In this document: positions 44,941-57,679 of the stretch, one piece after another
How positions within the stretch are numbered: the first letter of the stretch is position 1
Layout of the letters: each line of letters begins with the position of its first letter
Assembly (NCBI GenBank): GCA_027924585.1
Contig: BSBM01000964.1
Span: 5,557,501-5,621,500, forward strand
DNA length: 64,000 bases
Direction: 5' to 3'
Source: Larix kaempferi
Taxonomy: Eukaryota; Streptophyta; Pinopsida; Pinales; Pinaceae
The notes under the pieces: model-generated
Told to the model about the DNA's origin: nothing
The model's input: the letters and a program-made list of their open reading frames with translations, nothing else
The model's database searches: none
Made by a program: the position numbers and the translations under genes

Positions 44941-47562
44941 AATACACTCATGCCCCGCTCTCCCCTCCCACAACCACCTCCTCCTCTTATTCCTCTACCA
45001 TTTCATTTGTGCCCTCCCATGCGTATACCTCCCCCACCCCCTCCTCTTCCCCCTCCTCCTCTAACCCCTCGCACTCCCCTTCATCCTCCTAATACATTTC
45101 CTCCTCCTCATCCTCCTCCTCCTCCTTCTTAACCTACTCCTTACTCCCCTCCACCTCCCCATTCTCCTTCCCCTCCTAATGGTCCTCCTCCACCCCATTT
45201 ACCTCCTCCTTTTCCACCTCCATTTCCACCTCCACCATTTACTCAAGCACTACAACCACTTCCTCTACCCCTAATATGCATCCCTATTTCCCTTTGCATA
45301 CACCTCCTCCTCCTCCATCGCCTTTGCCACCACCTCCACCACTATTAGTACCACCTATGGCCCATTGCACTCCCCCTCCTCATACTCTTCCTCCTCCTCC
45401 TCCTCCTCCTATATCACCTGCTCTCCCTTTACTATCGACTACATCCCCCTCTCCCACTCTCCCTCCTCTGCCACCACCACACCCTCCTCCTTAGTCACTA
45501 TCCACCCCCTCCTCCCCCCTCCCTATCCTCCTCATCCACCACCTCCTACCATCTTCCTCCACACACCCTTATCCATGAACCCCTAACCCTCTCGACCTTT
45601 ATCATCTCCTACCCCTCCCATCCTCCCCCTCCTCCTCCTCCTCCCCCTCCACTTCCTATACTCCAAATGGCCCCTCCTCCTCCTCCTCCTCATACTTGAC
45701 CTCCAAATCCACCTACCCTCCTCTTCCTCCTCCTCCTACACCTCCCTCTCCTCCCTCTCTACCTATCCATCATCCTCCTCCTAACCTTGTGCTGCCACCT
45801 CCATCAGCTCCACTATTGTTTCCATTATACTCCCCAACCACATCTATTTTTGAGCCTCACTGATTTGTTTTCATACCAATCCCTCCTCCTCCTCCTCCTA
45901 TGCCTCCACCTCCTACCTACATCTCTCCCTCTCCTCCCGTTCCACCACCTCCTTCCACTCTTCCTACTCCTCTACCTCCACCACCTACCTCCTCCTCCAC
46001 CTCCTCCCTACCTCCACCATCCATTAACCCCCTCCCCCTCCTCACCCTCCTCTACCTCTCCTCCATATCCTTTTCCTCCCCATTACCCTCTCCCCCTCTT
46101 CCTTCCCCTTAGCCCCCTCTCCTGTGTGCATCCATATCCCACCTCCTCCTATGTTCCCACCTCCTTCAGATCCCATCCTCTCCCTCCCCCCCATCCTCCT
46201 CCTCCTCCTCTCCTCCACCTATCCTCCTTAACCCCCCACTCTAACAAATTCATTGCCTCTCCTCCTCCCCCTCCCCCTCCCCCAACTCTCCCCTTCCTCC
46301 TTTTTCACCCCTCTCCCTCTTCCTACATCGTGCTCTTCCCCAAATCCCCCCACCTCCCATCCACCTCCTCCTTAACCACCTCCCTCCCCCCCCTCCCCCT
46401 CCCACTCCTCCTCTGATTCCTCCTCCTTTTATACTACCTCCTCTCCTTTTCCTCCTCATCCTCCTTCTCCTTGGCCTCCCCACATCCACCTCTAGCTCTT
46501 CCTCCTCCTCCTTCCACATGTCCTCCCCCAAATCCCCCTACTCCTCCTCTTCCTCCTTCCACATCACCTCCTCCTCCACCCCCTCCTCCCATAACCACCT
46601 CCTCTCCACCCCCACCTCCTCTCCCTCCATCTCCCATTCCTCCTCCTCCTCCCCCCCTTTCTCCTCGCCCTCATCCTACATCCTCTCCTCCTCTCCTGCT
46701 CACCCTCCTCCTCACCCTCCTCCTCACCCTATTCCTCACCCTCCTCCTACCCCTCCACTTCCTCCTCCCCCTCCCCCTCCACCTCTTCTTTTAAATCCTC
46801 CTCCTCCTCCTCTACCTCCTCCTCTTCCTCCTCTCCCTCCTCCCAAAAGTCATCCTCCTCCCAAACATCCTCTTCCTCCTCCTAATCCTCCTCATAAACC
46901 TCCTCCACCTACCCAAACTCATCCTCTTCCTCCCCCCCCTCTTCCTATAGCTCCTTCTCCTCCTCCACCTTCCCCTCCAGCTCCCCCTCCTCCTCCTCCT
47001 TGACATCCTCCTCCTTCTCCTCCTCACCCTCCACCTCCTTCTCCACCACCTTCATTTATACCTCCACCATTTCTTCCAACACTACTACCATTGCATATGG
47101 AACCCCTCCGCTTCCCCCTCTCCCTTTATGTGTACTTCCTCCTCCTCCATCACCTCCACCTTGGTTGATTCGACCTCTACTTCCCTTCACTCCCCTTATC
47201 CCTTCCTCTTATCCTAATCCCCATTCCTCCTCCTCCCCTTCAATAGTCTCCTTACTCCCCCCATTTCACTCCGCCTCTTCATCCTTTACCACCACCCTAA
47301 CCTCCACCTCAATCACTCACCCCTTGATACTCAACCTCCATCCCCCCTCCTATGCCTCCTTCTCCTCCTTCACCATGCCTCCTCCACTCGATCCTCCCCT
47401 TATACCTCCACCTACCAATCCCCAACACCACTTCCCCTACCCACGTTCATCACTTCATCACCCTCAAAATTATCCTCTTGTCACCTCCTCCCCCTCCTCG
47501 TTGTCCTCCCCTTCTAATTCCCACACTTCCTACACTGCCTCCTCCTCCTCATCTCCCACATC
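44941..47562 (+). repeat. Long polypyrimidine tract, left part
   Basis: 2.6 kb of C and T with scattered A and very few G, built from CTCCTC, CCACCTCC and CCCCTCC units. Diverged longer phrases recur: CCACCTCCATCAGCTCCACT at 45794 resembles 54062, and CCTCCACCATTT occurs near 45230 and 47060. It therefore has a degenerate higher-order repeat structure. The minus strand is GGAGGAGG-rich. Reading frames on both strands (Pro-rich or Gly/Arg-rich) follow from composition. Confidence 0.93.
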
Positions 47563-49362
47563 TGTAATGTCCCCAAACCCTATGAGGCACACTAACTCAA
47601 ATCTAATAGCTTTGAAAAAAATAGGATAATATTGGCATACTTAAAAAACTAAAAAATAACATGGAATCAAGGTCCTTACGTCGACAATTGCACATTTGAG
47701 AGTGCATCATGCCTGGGTTGACCCTTTGGCAAAGTCAAAGACTTCGAGGAAATATCCTTAGGAATTATGTGGAACCTCCACTACTTTTGGTGTATTAATG
47801 GAAGTAACTAAACCTTAGGTAGGATAATTTGAATATTCCCGTCATGATATGGACTCAATGTGAATTGGCAACAAATATCAAACAGTAAAAATCCCAACTA
47901 GAAGGAAAGAGCGAGCCTTGGACTAGTGAAGTAGATAGTTTCCAGATGATTTTTAATGCCCTCAATGGATTCCTAATTTATTTTATAGGATTTTGTATGG
48001 CCTATAATAGATCTGAATTAACTATATGGAATTTCATATCAAACATTAGAAGTACAATTGACAATTAAGATCAGCAAAACAAAAAACTAGTCAATTTTCC
48101 TTACTAGAGCGCAAGTAGTGAAAGAAGTGATTTACAAACAACATTTGACGGTCACAAATTATTCAATACACATGATAGATGAAGTCGACCATATGTCCTT
48201 GAATAGTAGAAAGCTTTAATAATACTTTTAGAGTGCAAATAAAATTCTGTTGAAGCCAAACTTATAGAATGTCCATAATCCTTGATATTTTACAACATAG
48301 AAGTAGTAATATACCATTTGAGAGTAGATGTAGGGTTCAAAACTGGATTAGAGCCATGGATAGGAAGCAACCATATTAAATCTCACTAAAGGTGCATGAA
48401 CAATTGCAATAGCTCACAGTGGGTGCAATCTCTCAATTCACCCTCTTCATTGGCCAAAACATACCACAATTAAGACACTGCTGTTATTGACTCTTCACAT
48501 CGACTTGAGATTTGAACATATAATGCTATGGATAAGATCATAGCTGCAATTAAAAATATAACAGGTGCATTAAAATCTATGAAGAATAATGGACATCCTC
48601 TTCCTCAAGCATCCAAAAGAAGGATCTTTCAATCTCTCAGCTGGATCAAGGATTACAAAGGGGCACATCACCCAATGCTGGAAAGAGGCAAACAACCCAA
48701 GCCTATATGGTTCGCAAAGCTCTCAAGATGAATTCTAAAAATGAAAAAAATTCGTGAACAGGTTTGTGCATCATTCTTTTATTGACCTTTGTTCGCTTTT
48801 TTTCTTACCTTCTAGGACTTTCCATCTATGCAATTCAAGCAACAGGTGCATGGATGTTTGTTTTGTAAAATTACCTTCAAATTGTCCACCTACTTTCCTT
48901 CATGAATGCGCCCTCATTGGTTAAAATCACCCTATGTAGTTTTCATGGATATTTTTGTTGGTTTTCTTCTTTTACTAAAATTTCTTGGGCTTTACTTCCA
49001 AAATCAGGAAACTTCCATCCTTTTAGCTTTTCTGATGATTTTCCTACTTTTCCTAATTTTTGTCATCGTTTATGCTTTTGGATGCTTTATGTCCATATTT
49101 TTTTAACGAGACAACTCATCTCTCTTATCCTCATCCTATGTGCGGTCCTGGGCCACCTAATCCATGGAAAACTCATAAATAGTTATTATAAATATTAAAT
49201 AGAACAAAATTTATGCCCTCCATAAATTATGTATTTAGATAAGGTAAATATTTGGTCAAAATTAACCCCCTTAGTAATTTATTTAATTATTTTCCACTAG
49301 GACCCATGGAAGTTGATTGAGTTAGTGGTTGACCATGGTTGCATTGGGGGGGGGACATTACA
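47563..49362 (-). repeat. Element F 3' LTR
   Basis: 1800 bp. It aligns along its length with 52156-53957. A 67-codon plus frame at 48528-48731 has a homologous open frame in the other LTR. Confidence 0.9.
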
Positions 49363-49375
49363 GTCCTCCCCACCC
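49363..49375 (-). other. Element F polypurine tract
   Basis: The minus strand reads GGGTGGGGAGGAC directly before the 3' LTR. Confidence 0.8.
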
Positions 49376-50489
49376 AAAATTTATTGTCCTCAAGCAATTG
49401 AAAACATGGGTGATCAAGAACATGTGCTCTGATCCAAAATGTTGCCGTAATACTGTCTTAGGAATCATATGAATCTATTCTCCATAATAGATGACCCCAC
49501 TTATGAATTCATAATGTTCTTCTTGGATCATATTATTCAATGGATCACATAAAAATTTGTGTTTAGAAGACTCTACTACTATCTAAACTTCCCAATCAAT
49601 TGAATCTTCTATCAAAGGGAGAATTGCATCCACTACTATATTCTTTTCCTCTCCTTTGTATGCTAAATCAGAACTCTGGACACATTCCTCACTTAACCAT
49701 TTGAAAATATGCTCAACTATTTTTTTGGTGGTCTACCAGGAAGAAGGTTCCGAAAAAAATTCTCATGCCACCTTATTCCACCTTGGTTAGTGTAAACATA
49801 AAGTGTATTTTTTCCATCATAAAATTTCCCATGTAGGAAACTAAACTAGTGCTTCACTTCGATAGACTTTTGGATGTTTAGACTGACTCTTCCTCTAGGA
49901 TCCAATTGATTTGGCTACATTCCTCTAAACATTTTGGTCCCTTAGAACAACTCATCATTCCAAAATATACCAGGTTCCCATAAACACATTGATAGTGCAT
50001 TACTATCAATGCCTATTAAAACACTTACTATTTGATCCAATATGATCTACATCTTCTCTTGTGCCTTCAAATTTATTTCTTGCATTGTTGCATCCAAATT
50101 TCCATGAATGTAATTTATTCCTCTATCAAGTGGATTTCCCTATGGGAAGTCTCCAAAATCCTTCTCATGATTTTGAAGCAATCCTTTGATGTCTTCAAGG
50201 TGTAGTGAAACATCTATGGTAGTTCCTTGAGTGGGGATGAGGCACTCAACAACCAATTCAATGTCTCCATGCCTCAATATTGATCTCATACTATGTTAAG
50301 AAACAACTTGATTAGGATATGTGTTGATTCCTTGTAGAACTATCTTCTTCCCAATAGAATCTTTGAAACTTATTTGAGGCACTTGATAATTCATGGAATT
50401 ATCTCCAATGGAGTACAACCATTGTACTCCCAACATCAAATTAGTGTCCACAACATTAACAAGATAAAATTATCTGTTAAGGTATAATC
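49376..50489 (-). pseudogene. Element F post-protease remnant
   Basis: Broken minus-strand coding between protease and PPT. Recognisable pieces are a linker (SILRHGDIELVVECLIPTQG) and a stretch like the entry to gypsy RT (EKDFGDFP, then GNPLDRGI). After this the sequence is not recognisable as polymerase. It supports deletion of the RT-RNase H-integrase block. Confidence 0.55.
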
Positions 50490-50717
50490 TCATATGGTTA
50501 CTTGCATATTTGGAATCCATTTAGTGCAATCCATGGAGTTATAACATGACATGATGACTGTGAAACCTTCAAAGGTTTTAGCAGGTAGATTCCTTCTCTC
50601 CACCAAGGATGAATCAATGAAATTATGAGTAGCACCTCCATCAAGAAAAATTATAACTCTTTGTCCCTGCACCACTCTATTGAATTTTAGAATTTTGAAG
50701 CCGGGTACTCCTGCCAT
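50490..50717 (-). pseudogene. Gypsy aspartic protease of element F
   Basis: A 76-codon frame containing VIIFLDGGATHNFID, the retropepsin active site with DGGA in place of the usual D(S/T)GA, then LVERRNLPAKTFEGFTV. The family pattern ATHNFID...FEGF is well preserved. The frame stops soon after and lacks the C-terminal glycine loop. In a live element it would cleave gag-pol. Confidence 0.85.
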
Positions 50718-50779
50718 GACTGCAATATTGCCACTTGTTGGTGGTAGTTATTATTCACCCGCTATCTCATATCCATCAT

Positions 50780-50960
50780 TTGTTTCGACTGGTGCTTCCT
50801 CATCTTCCTCGTGAGCCTCATGCTCTGAGAAGATGTCAATGCAATGTGCCTTTCCCTTAGCACACGTGTGGCTTGAAACCCATGGATTTTTGCATTAGAA
50901 GCATATCTTCCTCCTCCTTAACTCATCTTCATCTTTGATAATACTGTTCCTTTACAAAAT
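50780..50960 (-). pseudogene. Gag zinc knuckle of element F (degenerate)
   Basis: The minus reading gives KICF-stop-CKNPWVSSHTCAKGKAH. This resembles the gypsy knuckle CFxCxxPWxxGHxCxxKG, with one stop codon between the first two cysteines and Ser for Gly before His. It joins the gag core upstream to the protease downstream. Confidence 0.65.
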
Positions 50961-51095
50961 TCTAGTTGGACCCTTTTGAAAGGATCCCTTATCCTCCATC
51001 CTAGAATGGAAGCTTGTATTAGGTTGGAATGTAGTTTTAGGAATAGACTCTTGAATATATATGTATTTATTCATGGAATCCTACAATGTTACAAG

Positions 51096-51998
51096 TCAGT
51101 GAGCTTTAACCAGTCCCTTAAGTGGCTTTTCTAGTCCTTCCGTAAACAAAAGAACCATGCGAGCTTCAGATATATCAGTAACCATGAATGCAAATTTTTG
51201 AAAATCTAAAATGTATGCCTCAGGAGATCCAATTTGCTTTAATTGATAAATATATATCAATGTAATTTTAGGATCTCTCCTATCAAGCCTATTCACCACC
51301 CTTCTTGTAAACTCCTCATAGGTGGTTACAGTATGATGCCCGAAATTTCTCAAACCATGAAACCACCAGTCATTGGCCTCTCCTTCCAAATGTAAGGTAG
51401 TCATTTTAATGGCATCTCTTTCACCCATAGGATTCAATTTAAAGTAAGTATCAAGATTCTGCACCCATGAGCTAGCAGTGCATTTAGAGGATCCATTAGA
51501 ATGGTGAAGGGAGATCTTACCAATGGTTCTCTAAAGCTCAAAATTTTGTGTTGACTGAGTGCGAATTGTGTGACATCCTCTTGATTTGAATTTGTATTGG
51601 TAGTCACAGTACTCCTTGAAGGTCAAATGTCTCTTGCAATATTTACCCAAAGACATGTATTCTTCAAGTCAAACCTCCAAGGGTTCAACTACTTCAAACT
51701 ACATCTTAGGTTCCTTCATTCTAGGTGCAAGGAACTTGGGCATAATATGCGTTGGAAATTCCTTGAATTCATTTGCCCAATTATGTGGACCAGTCTTGGA
51801 GAAGATTTTTTCTTTGAAAATTTTCTTGTCCTCCCAATGAGAACCATTGCTGCTACAATCACCATCTCTCTTGTCCACAATTCTAGGCAAGATGTCTTTG
51901 GTTTCTATTTTCACTTGGTTGAATTTTTCCATAAACTTCAACATGCTTTGATCAAATAGGTACTCCTTCTCTTCTTTACTCTTACCACTCTCCCCCAT
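51096..51998 (-). pseudogene. Gypsy gag of element F
   Basis: One minus frame interrupted by at least three stops. The upstream part (51699-51998) begins MGESGKSKEEKEYLFDQS and is charged. The core (51096-51464) is a clear Retrotrans_gag domain: VQNLDTYFKLNP (in part just outside the last ATG), MTTLHLEGEANDWWFHGL, YEEFTRRVVNRLDRRDP, GSPEAYILDFQKF and LLFTEGLEKPLKGLV. The gag shell protein is therefore complete in outline but cannot be translated through. Confidence 0.88.
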
Positions 51999-52143
51999 GC
52001 TTGATTTCCCTCCTTGAATCTTAGCTTTTATGGAACAAATTTATCCTTCTTCTACAAGTGGCTCTTCTAAACCTCTACTCTTAGGGGATGTATTTCTCTT
52101 TGGACTCATCGAATATAATCATAAGCAGGTTCAAAGGATGATG

Positions 52144-52155
52144 CCCTGATACCAC
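52144..52155 (-). other. Element F primer-binding site
   Basis: The minus strand reads GTGGTATCAGGG immediately after the 5' LTR, an initiator-Met-type site with one change. Confidence 0.85.
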
Positions 52156-53957
52156 TGTAATGTACCCAAACCCCTATTAGGCACACTAAATCAAATCTAA
52201 TAGATTGGACACAAAGACGATAGGATTGACACACTTACAAATCTAAAAATAAGGTGGATATAAGGTCTTTACTTAAGTAGTTTCACATTCAAGAGTGCAT
52301 CATGCATGGGTCGATCCTTTGGAAAATCCAAAGACTTTGAGGTAATATCCCTAGGACTTATGTGGAACCTCCACTGCTTATTGTGCAGTAATAGAAGTAA
52401 CTAAACCTTAGGTAGCATGATTTTACTATCCCCAAATTTATATGGACTCAATGTGAATTGGCAACAAAGATCAAATAGTAAAAATACCAACTAGAAGCAA
52501 AGAGTGAGCCTTGGAATAGTGAAGGAGATAGCTTCAAGATGATTTTGAATGGCCTCAGAGGATTCCTGATTTATTTTATGGGAGTTTGAATGGACTCCAA
52601 TACATCATAATTAACTATCTAGACTTTTAGATCAAATATTAGAAGTTTAATTGACAATTAAGATCAACAAAATAGAAAACTAGTCAATTTTCCTTACTAG
52701 AGTGCAAGTAGTGAAAACAATGATTTACAAACATCATTTATTGGTGAAGAATTCTTCAATACACATGATAGATGAATTCAACCATATGGAATTGAACAGT
52801 AAAAATATTTCATCATACTTTTAGAGCTACAAATGATAGTTTATTGAAGTCGAACTTATAGAATGTCCATAATCCTTGAGATTTTAGAACATAGAAGTAG
52901 TAAAATAACATATGAGAGTAAAAGGAGGGTCTTTTAATATTGGATCAAAGTCGTGGGTAGGAAGGGAACCATATTACAACTCACTAAATGTGCATGAATA
53001 GTTGAAATAGCTCACAGGGGGTACAAATGCTCAGTTCACCCTCTTTAGTGGCCAAAACATACCACAACTAAAACACTAATGCTACTGACTCTCCACATCC
53101 ACTTGATATTCAAACATATGATGCTATGGATCAGATCAAACCTGCAATTAAAACTATAATGGTTGCATTAAGCATGTTCAAGAATATTGGACATACTCTT
53201 TGTCAATCATCTAATAGAAGGATCTCTCAATCTCTCAGCTGGATCAAGGATTGCAAAGGGGCACATCACCCAATGTTGGCAAGGGGCACACAACCCAAGC
53301 CTATGAGATGTGCATATCTCTCAATATGGATTGTGAAAGTGACAAAACTATGTGAATGGGTGTATGCATCATTCTTTTATTGACCTCTATTAGATTTTCT
53401 ATCTTCCTTCTAGGAATTTCCATCCATGCAATTTGAACGATAGGTGCATGGATGTTTGTTTTGGAATTTTTCCTTTACCTTGGACCTACTTGCCTTCATG
53501 AATGCACCCTCACTGGATAAAATTAGAGTTTGTATATTTGTTGGAGCTTTTTGTTGTCTTTATACTTTTACTAAACTTTCCTGAGCTTTATCTTCCAAAA
53601 TTATGAAACTTCTGTCCATTTTTCTTTTATGCTACTTTTCTTGATTTTCCTACTTTTAGTTATTGTTTTTTCTTTTGGCTCCTTTCTGTACAGCTTTTCT
53701 TAGGAGACAAAACCTATCCCTTATCCTCATTCTATGTGATCACTTGGGAAACCTAAGCGATGGACACATCATAGATAATTATTATAAATATTAAATAAAA
53801 CAAAATTTATGCCATCCATAAATTATTTATTTACATAAGTTAAATATTTGCTCAAAATTAATCCCCTTAGTAATTTTTAAATTATTTTCCACTAGGACCC
53901 ATGGAAGTTGAAGGGATTGGTGGTGGATCATGGTGCCCTCAGTGGGGTAACATTACA
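52156..53957 (-). repeat. Element F 5' LTR
   Basis: 1802 bp, TGTAATGTACCC to ACATTACA. A plus frame at 53126-53383 is homologous to 48528-48731 in the other LTR. Confidence 0.9.
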
Positions 53958-53962
53958 ACCTC

Positions 53963-56447
53963 CCCCTTCTCCTCCTTTTTACGCCCCTCCACCTCCCCCT
54001 CCCGCTCTTACTCCCCATCCTCCTCCTATTACCCTTACTCTACTCCTTCCTCCCCTTATGCTACCACCTCTATCCGCTCCACTACTGCCATCACTTCCTC
54101 TTCCCACCCCTTCTACTCCCACTACCCCTCCATTTTCAGGGCCCACTACTCCTTCATTATCACACACACCACTCCCCCTCCACCTCTTCCCCCACCTCCT
54201 CCCCCCTCCTCCCACTCTCCTCCTTGTCCACTTCCTCCTCCCATTCCACCACTTCATGCCCCTACACCCCTCTTCCTCCTCCTTTTCCTCCACCTCTCCT
54301 CCATATCCTCCTCCTCCCCGTTCACTCATCCAACTCTATCTCATCCTTATACCCCACCCCTCCCTACCTCCATATCCCACCCCCTCCTTTGTTCTGACCT
54401 CCCAGCTCTCCTCCATCTCCTCCTCCTCCCTGTTCTCCTATCCACATATTCCTCCCACTTAACCCCTACCTCCTTCTAACACCCCCCCCTTTTTCCCACC
54501 TCCTTCACCTCCCCTCCTCTCCCTCTCCCTCCTACCCATCCTCTTCCTCTCCTATTACTATACTTCTTAACCTATTCATCGTCCAAATGATCCTACTCCT
54601 TCGCCCCTCCTCGTCCCCCTCCCATTCACTATCGTTCCCCTCCTACTCCACCTCCACCACAACTCCTCTTCAACTCCTTCATCCCCTCTCTTCCTCCCCC
54701 AATATCATGCTCCCAACCAATATCACCCCCTGGGGGTGTCCTCTAAACCTCCCCCTCCCCCTACCCCTCCTCATCCTCTTATGCCTCCTTTTTAATTAAA
54801 TCCTCTCCTCGTCCTCCTTCCCAACCTCCCTCACCTCATCCTCCACCTCTTCTTTCACCTCCTTCCCTACATCCTCCACCTCCTTCCCCCCCCCGTCCTC
54901 CTGTTCCTCCTCCTCCTCATCCCTCCCTCCTCCTCCTCCTCCTCCACCTCCTCCCCCTCCACCTCCTCCTCCTCATCTCCACCTCCTCCACCTCCACCTC
55001 CCACTCCTCCTCCTAGTTTCCCTTCTCCCCTCTCTCCTCTCACACACCCTCCTCCACCCACTCCTCTTCCTCCTCCTCCTACCTTGACACCTGTTTCTTT
55101 TTCCATTAATCCTCTTCCTCCCCCTCCTCCTCCTCTCCTCGTCATATCCTCCTTAACCTATGCCTCATCCCACTCAGATCACTCCTCAACCTCTCCTCCA
55201 CCTCCTTCTCCTCCTCCTCCTCTTCCTCCCCCTCCTCCTCCTCCTCCTCCTTCTCCTCCTACACCCTTTCTCCTCCTCCTCCTCCATCCAATCCATCGCC
55301 TCTTCCCTCTCCTCCCTATATTCCCCTAGCCTCCTCTTCATCTCCTCACCCTCCTCACACTTCACCTCTCCTCCACCTTCCCTCCCCCCACTCCCCTCCA
55401 CATTCCCTTAGGAATCTCCCTCCATCCCTTCCCCCACTCACGTCCTCCTCTCAACTCATCCACTTACCTCCTTCTTCATCCATGCCTCCTATGGTTCCCC
55501 TCCTCGTCCTCTCCCTCCTTTCACACCTCCTCCTACGCCTCTTCTCCTCTTCCTCTCATCCTCCACCTTCACCTCCACCACCTTTTCCTACTCATGCTCT
55601 TCCACCTTCACCTCCTCTTGCTCCTCCCACTCCCCCACCCCCTCCACTGCCTCATCCTCTTCATCCTCCTTCTCCTTTTTCTCCTATACTCCACCTCCAT
55701 CTCCTCCTCCCCATCCTCCCACACCTCATCCTCATCCTCATCCTCCTCTTCGTACTCCCCCCTCTTCCTCCTCCTCCTCCTCTTCGCTCCCCTACCCTCC
55801 TCCTCCTCCTCATCGCCTCCGCAACCGCTTCCCCCTCCTCTCCCCTCTTGATCATGCTCCTCCTACTCATCCACCTCCCCCTCTTCCATTCCCTGCACCT
55901 CCACCCCACCTGCTCCTTCTCCTCCACCTTGGCCTCCTCCCTCACCACCTCCATCCCCACCTTCACCACCACCTTTACTACCTCTACCTCCCCTCATCCT
56001 CCTCCTGCTCTCCCACGACACCCACTCCTCCTCCTCCACCCCATCATCAATCCCCCTCCCTCTCCCCGCTTTGAATTCACCTCCACCTCCACCTAACCCC
56101 CTCCTCCTGTTTCTCTCCCTCCCCCTCCTCCTTCCCCTCCCCGTCCTCCTCCTCCCTACACCCATCCCACCCCTTCATGCACTCCTCCTCCCCATCCTCC
56201 CCCTCCTCCTCCACTTCTCCCTCAACACTCCCCCTCCTCCTCATCCTCCTCCTCCACCTACACCTCTTCCCCCTTCGTCCCTCCTTTTCCTCCACCACCT
56301 ACTATCTCCTCTTCATCCCTCTCCTCCACTTCTCCACGGATTCCCCTCCCCATTTACTTCCTCCTCCTCCTCAGACTCTTCCCCCTACTTCCACTCCCCT
56401 CTCCCTCCCCATACTCCTCCTCCCCCTTCCCCTCCTCAATCACAAAA
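53963..56447 (+). repeat. Long polypyrimidine tract, right part
   Basis: 2.5 kb of the same CT-rich, G-poor texture as 44941-47562, starting immediately after the F target-site duplication. The two parts were continuous before F inserted, giving about 5.1 kb in all. The tract ends at about 56447 in plain AT-rich DNA. Confidence 0.93.
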
Positions 56448-56530
56448 AAATACATACAATACGTTAAATGCATTAATTAAGAATGAAAATAATATACGCA
56501 TAATATAAATCAACTATATAAAGTACAAAG

Positions 56531-56652
56531 AATATTAATTGAAATTATCACTCACAACTTAAACTATAAAATATATTTCATTAAGAATAAAAATATTAAT
56601 TGAAATTATCACTCACAACTTAAACTATAAAATATATTTCATTAAGAATAAA
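56531..56652 (+). repeat. Perfect 61-bp tandem duplication
   Basis: 56531-56591 is repeated without change at 56592-56652 (AATATTAATTGAAATTATCA ... CATTAAGAATAAA). It must be recent, or kept identical by recombination. Confidence 0.93.
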
Positions 56653-57670
56653 ATATTTTCATAGTATATACAAAAATTAAGTATATATTAAACTTAATTA
56701 ATTAAATTTATATTTAAAAATAAAAATTTATACATAAAACATATAACTTATATTACATATAAAAAATGAATAAATAAAATTTTATTAATAATATATAACA
56801 AATCGTAAAATATATATATATATAAATATATAAAAGAAATAAACATATAATTATAAACAATCATTTAAAAAATATATAATGAGCAAATAATACATCTATA
56901 TCAATAATAAACAAGTAAAGAAAAAAATTGAATAATAAAATAAATAATATATCTATATTGATAATAAATATTATATAAAATAAATGAAAATAAATAAGGA
57001 AAAATAAATGGAGATAAAGTTATAAATGAGTATACCAGAGTACACACCTCGTAAGAATTTTTTTAGGGTTAATACAGCCTTAAGACAATGCTAGGCTTTT
57101 TATAATATAAAAGTTGATATAAATATGAAGATTTAAGTTAACCGTATGAATGCGGCATGTAGAATGATTGCTGGAGTGTTTCATTAAAATCAAATATAAA
57201 AACGCAAGGAGAAAGGAAAACTAAAAAAATGTAAACTATTAAAAATTAAATTGTCTTTTGTTAAACAAAAACATGAAAGTATTTAAACTTTTGCTTATAA
57301 AAGTATGGAAAACATAATTCATAAGTTAGACAACAATAAACTGATTTTCCTTTTTCCTCTCTGAACTCATTTTACAATAAAAGAACAATCTAGTTCCAAT
57401 ATCTTTTGGTAATTATGACCTTTACCCATGATTCAACTCCACAACGGTGCTTCCACTTGTTGGAAAGTGAGATGGTTAGTGACATGGTTTTTTTAATATG
57501 GTTTTCCATTAAAATGTGGAAAATAATAATAAAAGTAAAAATATAGAAATTAAAAATCCGTTGAAGGGGAAAATCAGATAAACTAGTGCTCCTGGAGTCT
57601 ATCTTCATGTTTCTAGAGTAGCGATTCTATTTTTATGTGTTTGCGTAGCGCTTAGGACATAATAGATGAG
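56653..57670. other. Very AT-rich DNA
   Basis: A/T-dominated sequence with TATATATA runs at about 56811-56835. No gene or element was recognised. Confidence 0.5.
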
Positions 57671-57679
57671 AATTACCTC

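Larger units (their letters stand above)
47563..53957 (-). mobile_element. Ty3/gypsy LTR retrotransposon F (gag-protease only)
   Basis: LTRs at 47563-49362 (1800 bp) and 52156-53957 (1802 bp), both TGTAATG...ATTACA. The flanks ACATC (47558-47562) and ACCTC (53958-53962) are a TSD with one change. Minus orientation comes from the PBS (GTGGTATCAGGG after the LTR at 52155), the PPT (GGGTGGGGAGGAC before the LTR at 49362) and the gag and protease frames. The 2.8-kb interior ends soon after protease, without RT, RNase H or integrase. The LTRs are clearly diverged, so the insertion is old. It lies inside the CT tract. Confidence 0.92.

Noticed and set aside
44941-47562. Long proline-rich (plus) and Gly/Arg/Glu-rich (minus) reading frames in the CT tract, up to about 210 codons
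   Set aside because: CT-only sequence almost never contains TAA, TAG or TGA, so long frames arise on either strand from composition. They overlap in several registers and show no domain or start context.
56077-56298. Arg/Glu/Gly-rich minus frames as RNA-binding proteins
   Set aside because: Mirror of the CT-rich tract. Low-complexity composition explains them fully.
53963-56447. Further long proline- or serine-rich frames and their minus-strand mirrors
   Set aside because: Same compositional cause as in the left part of the tract.
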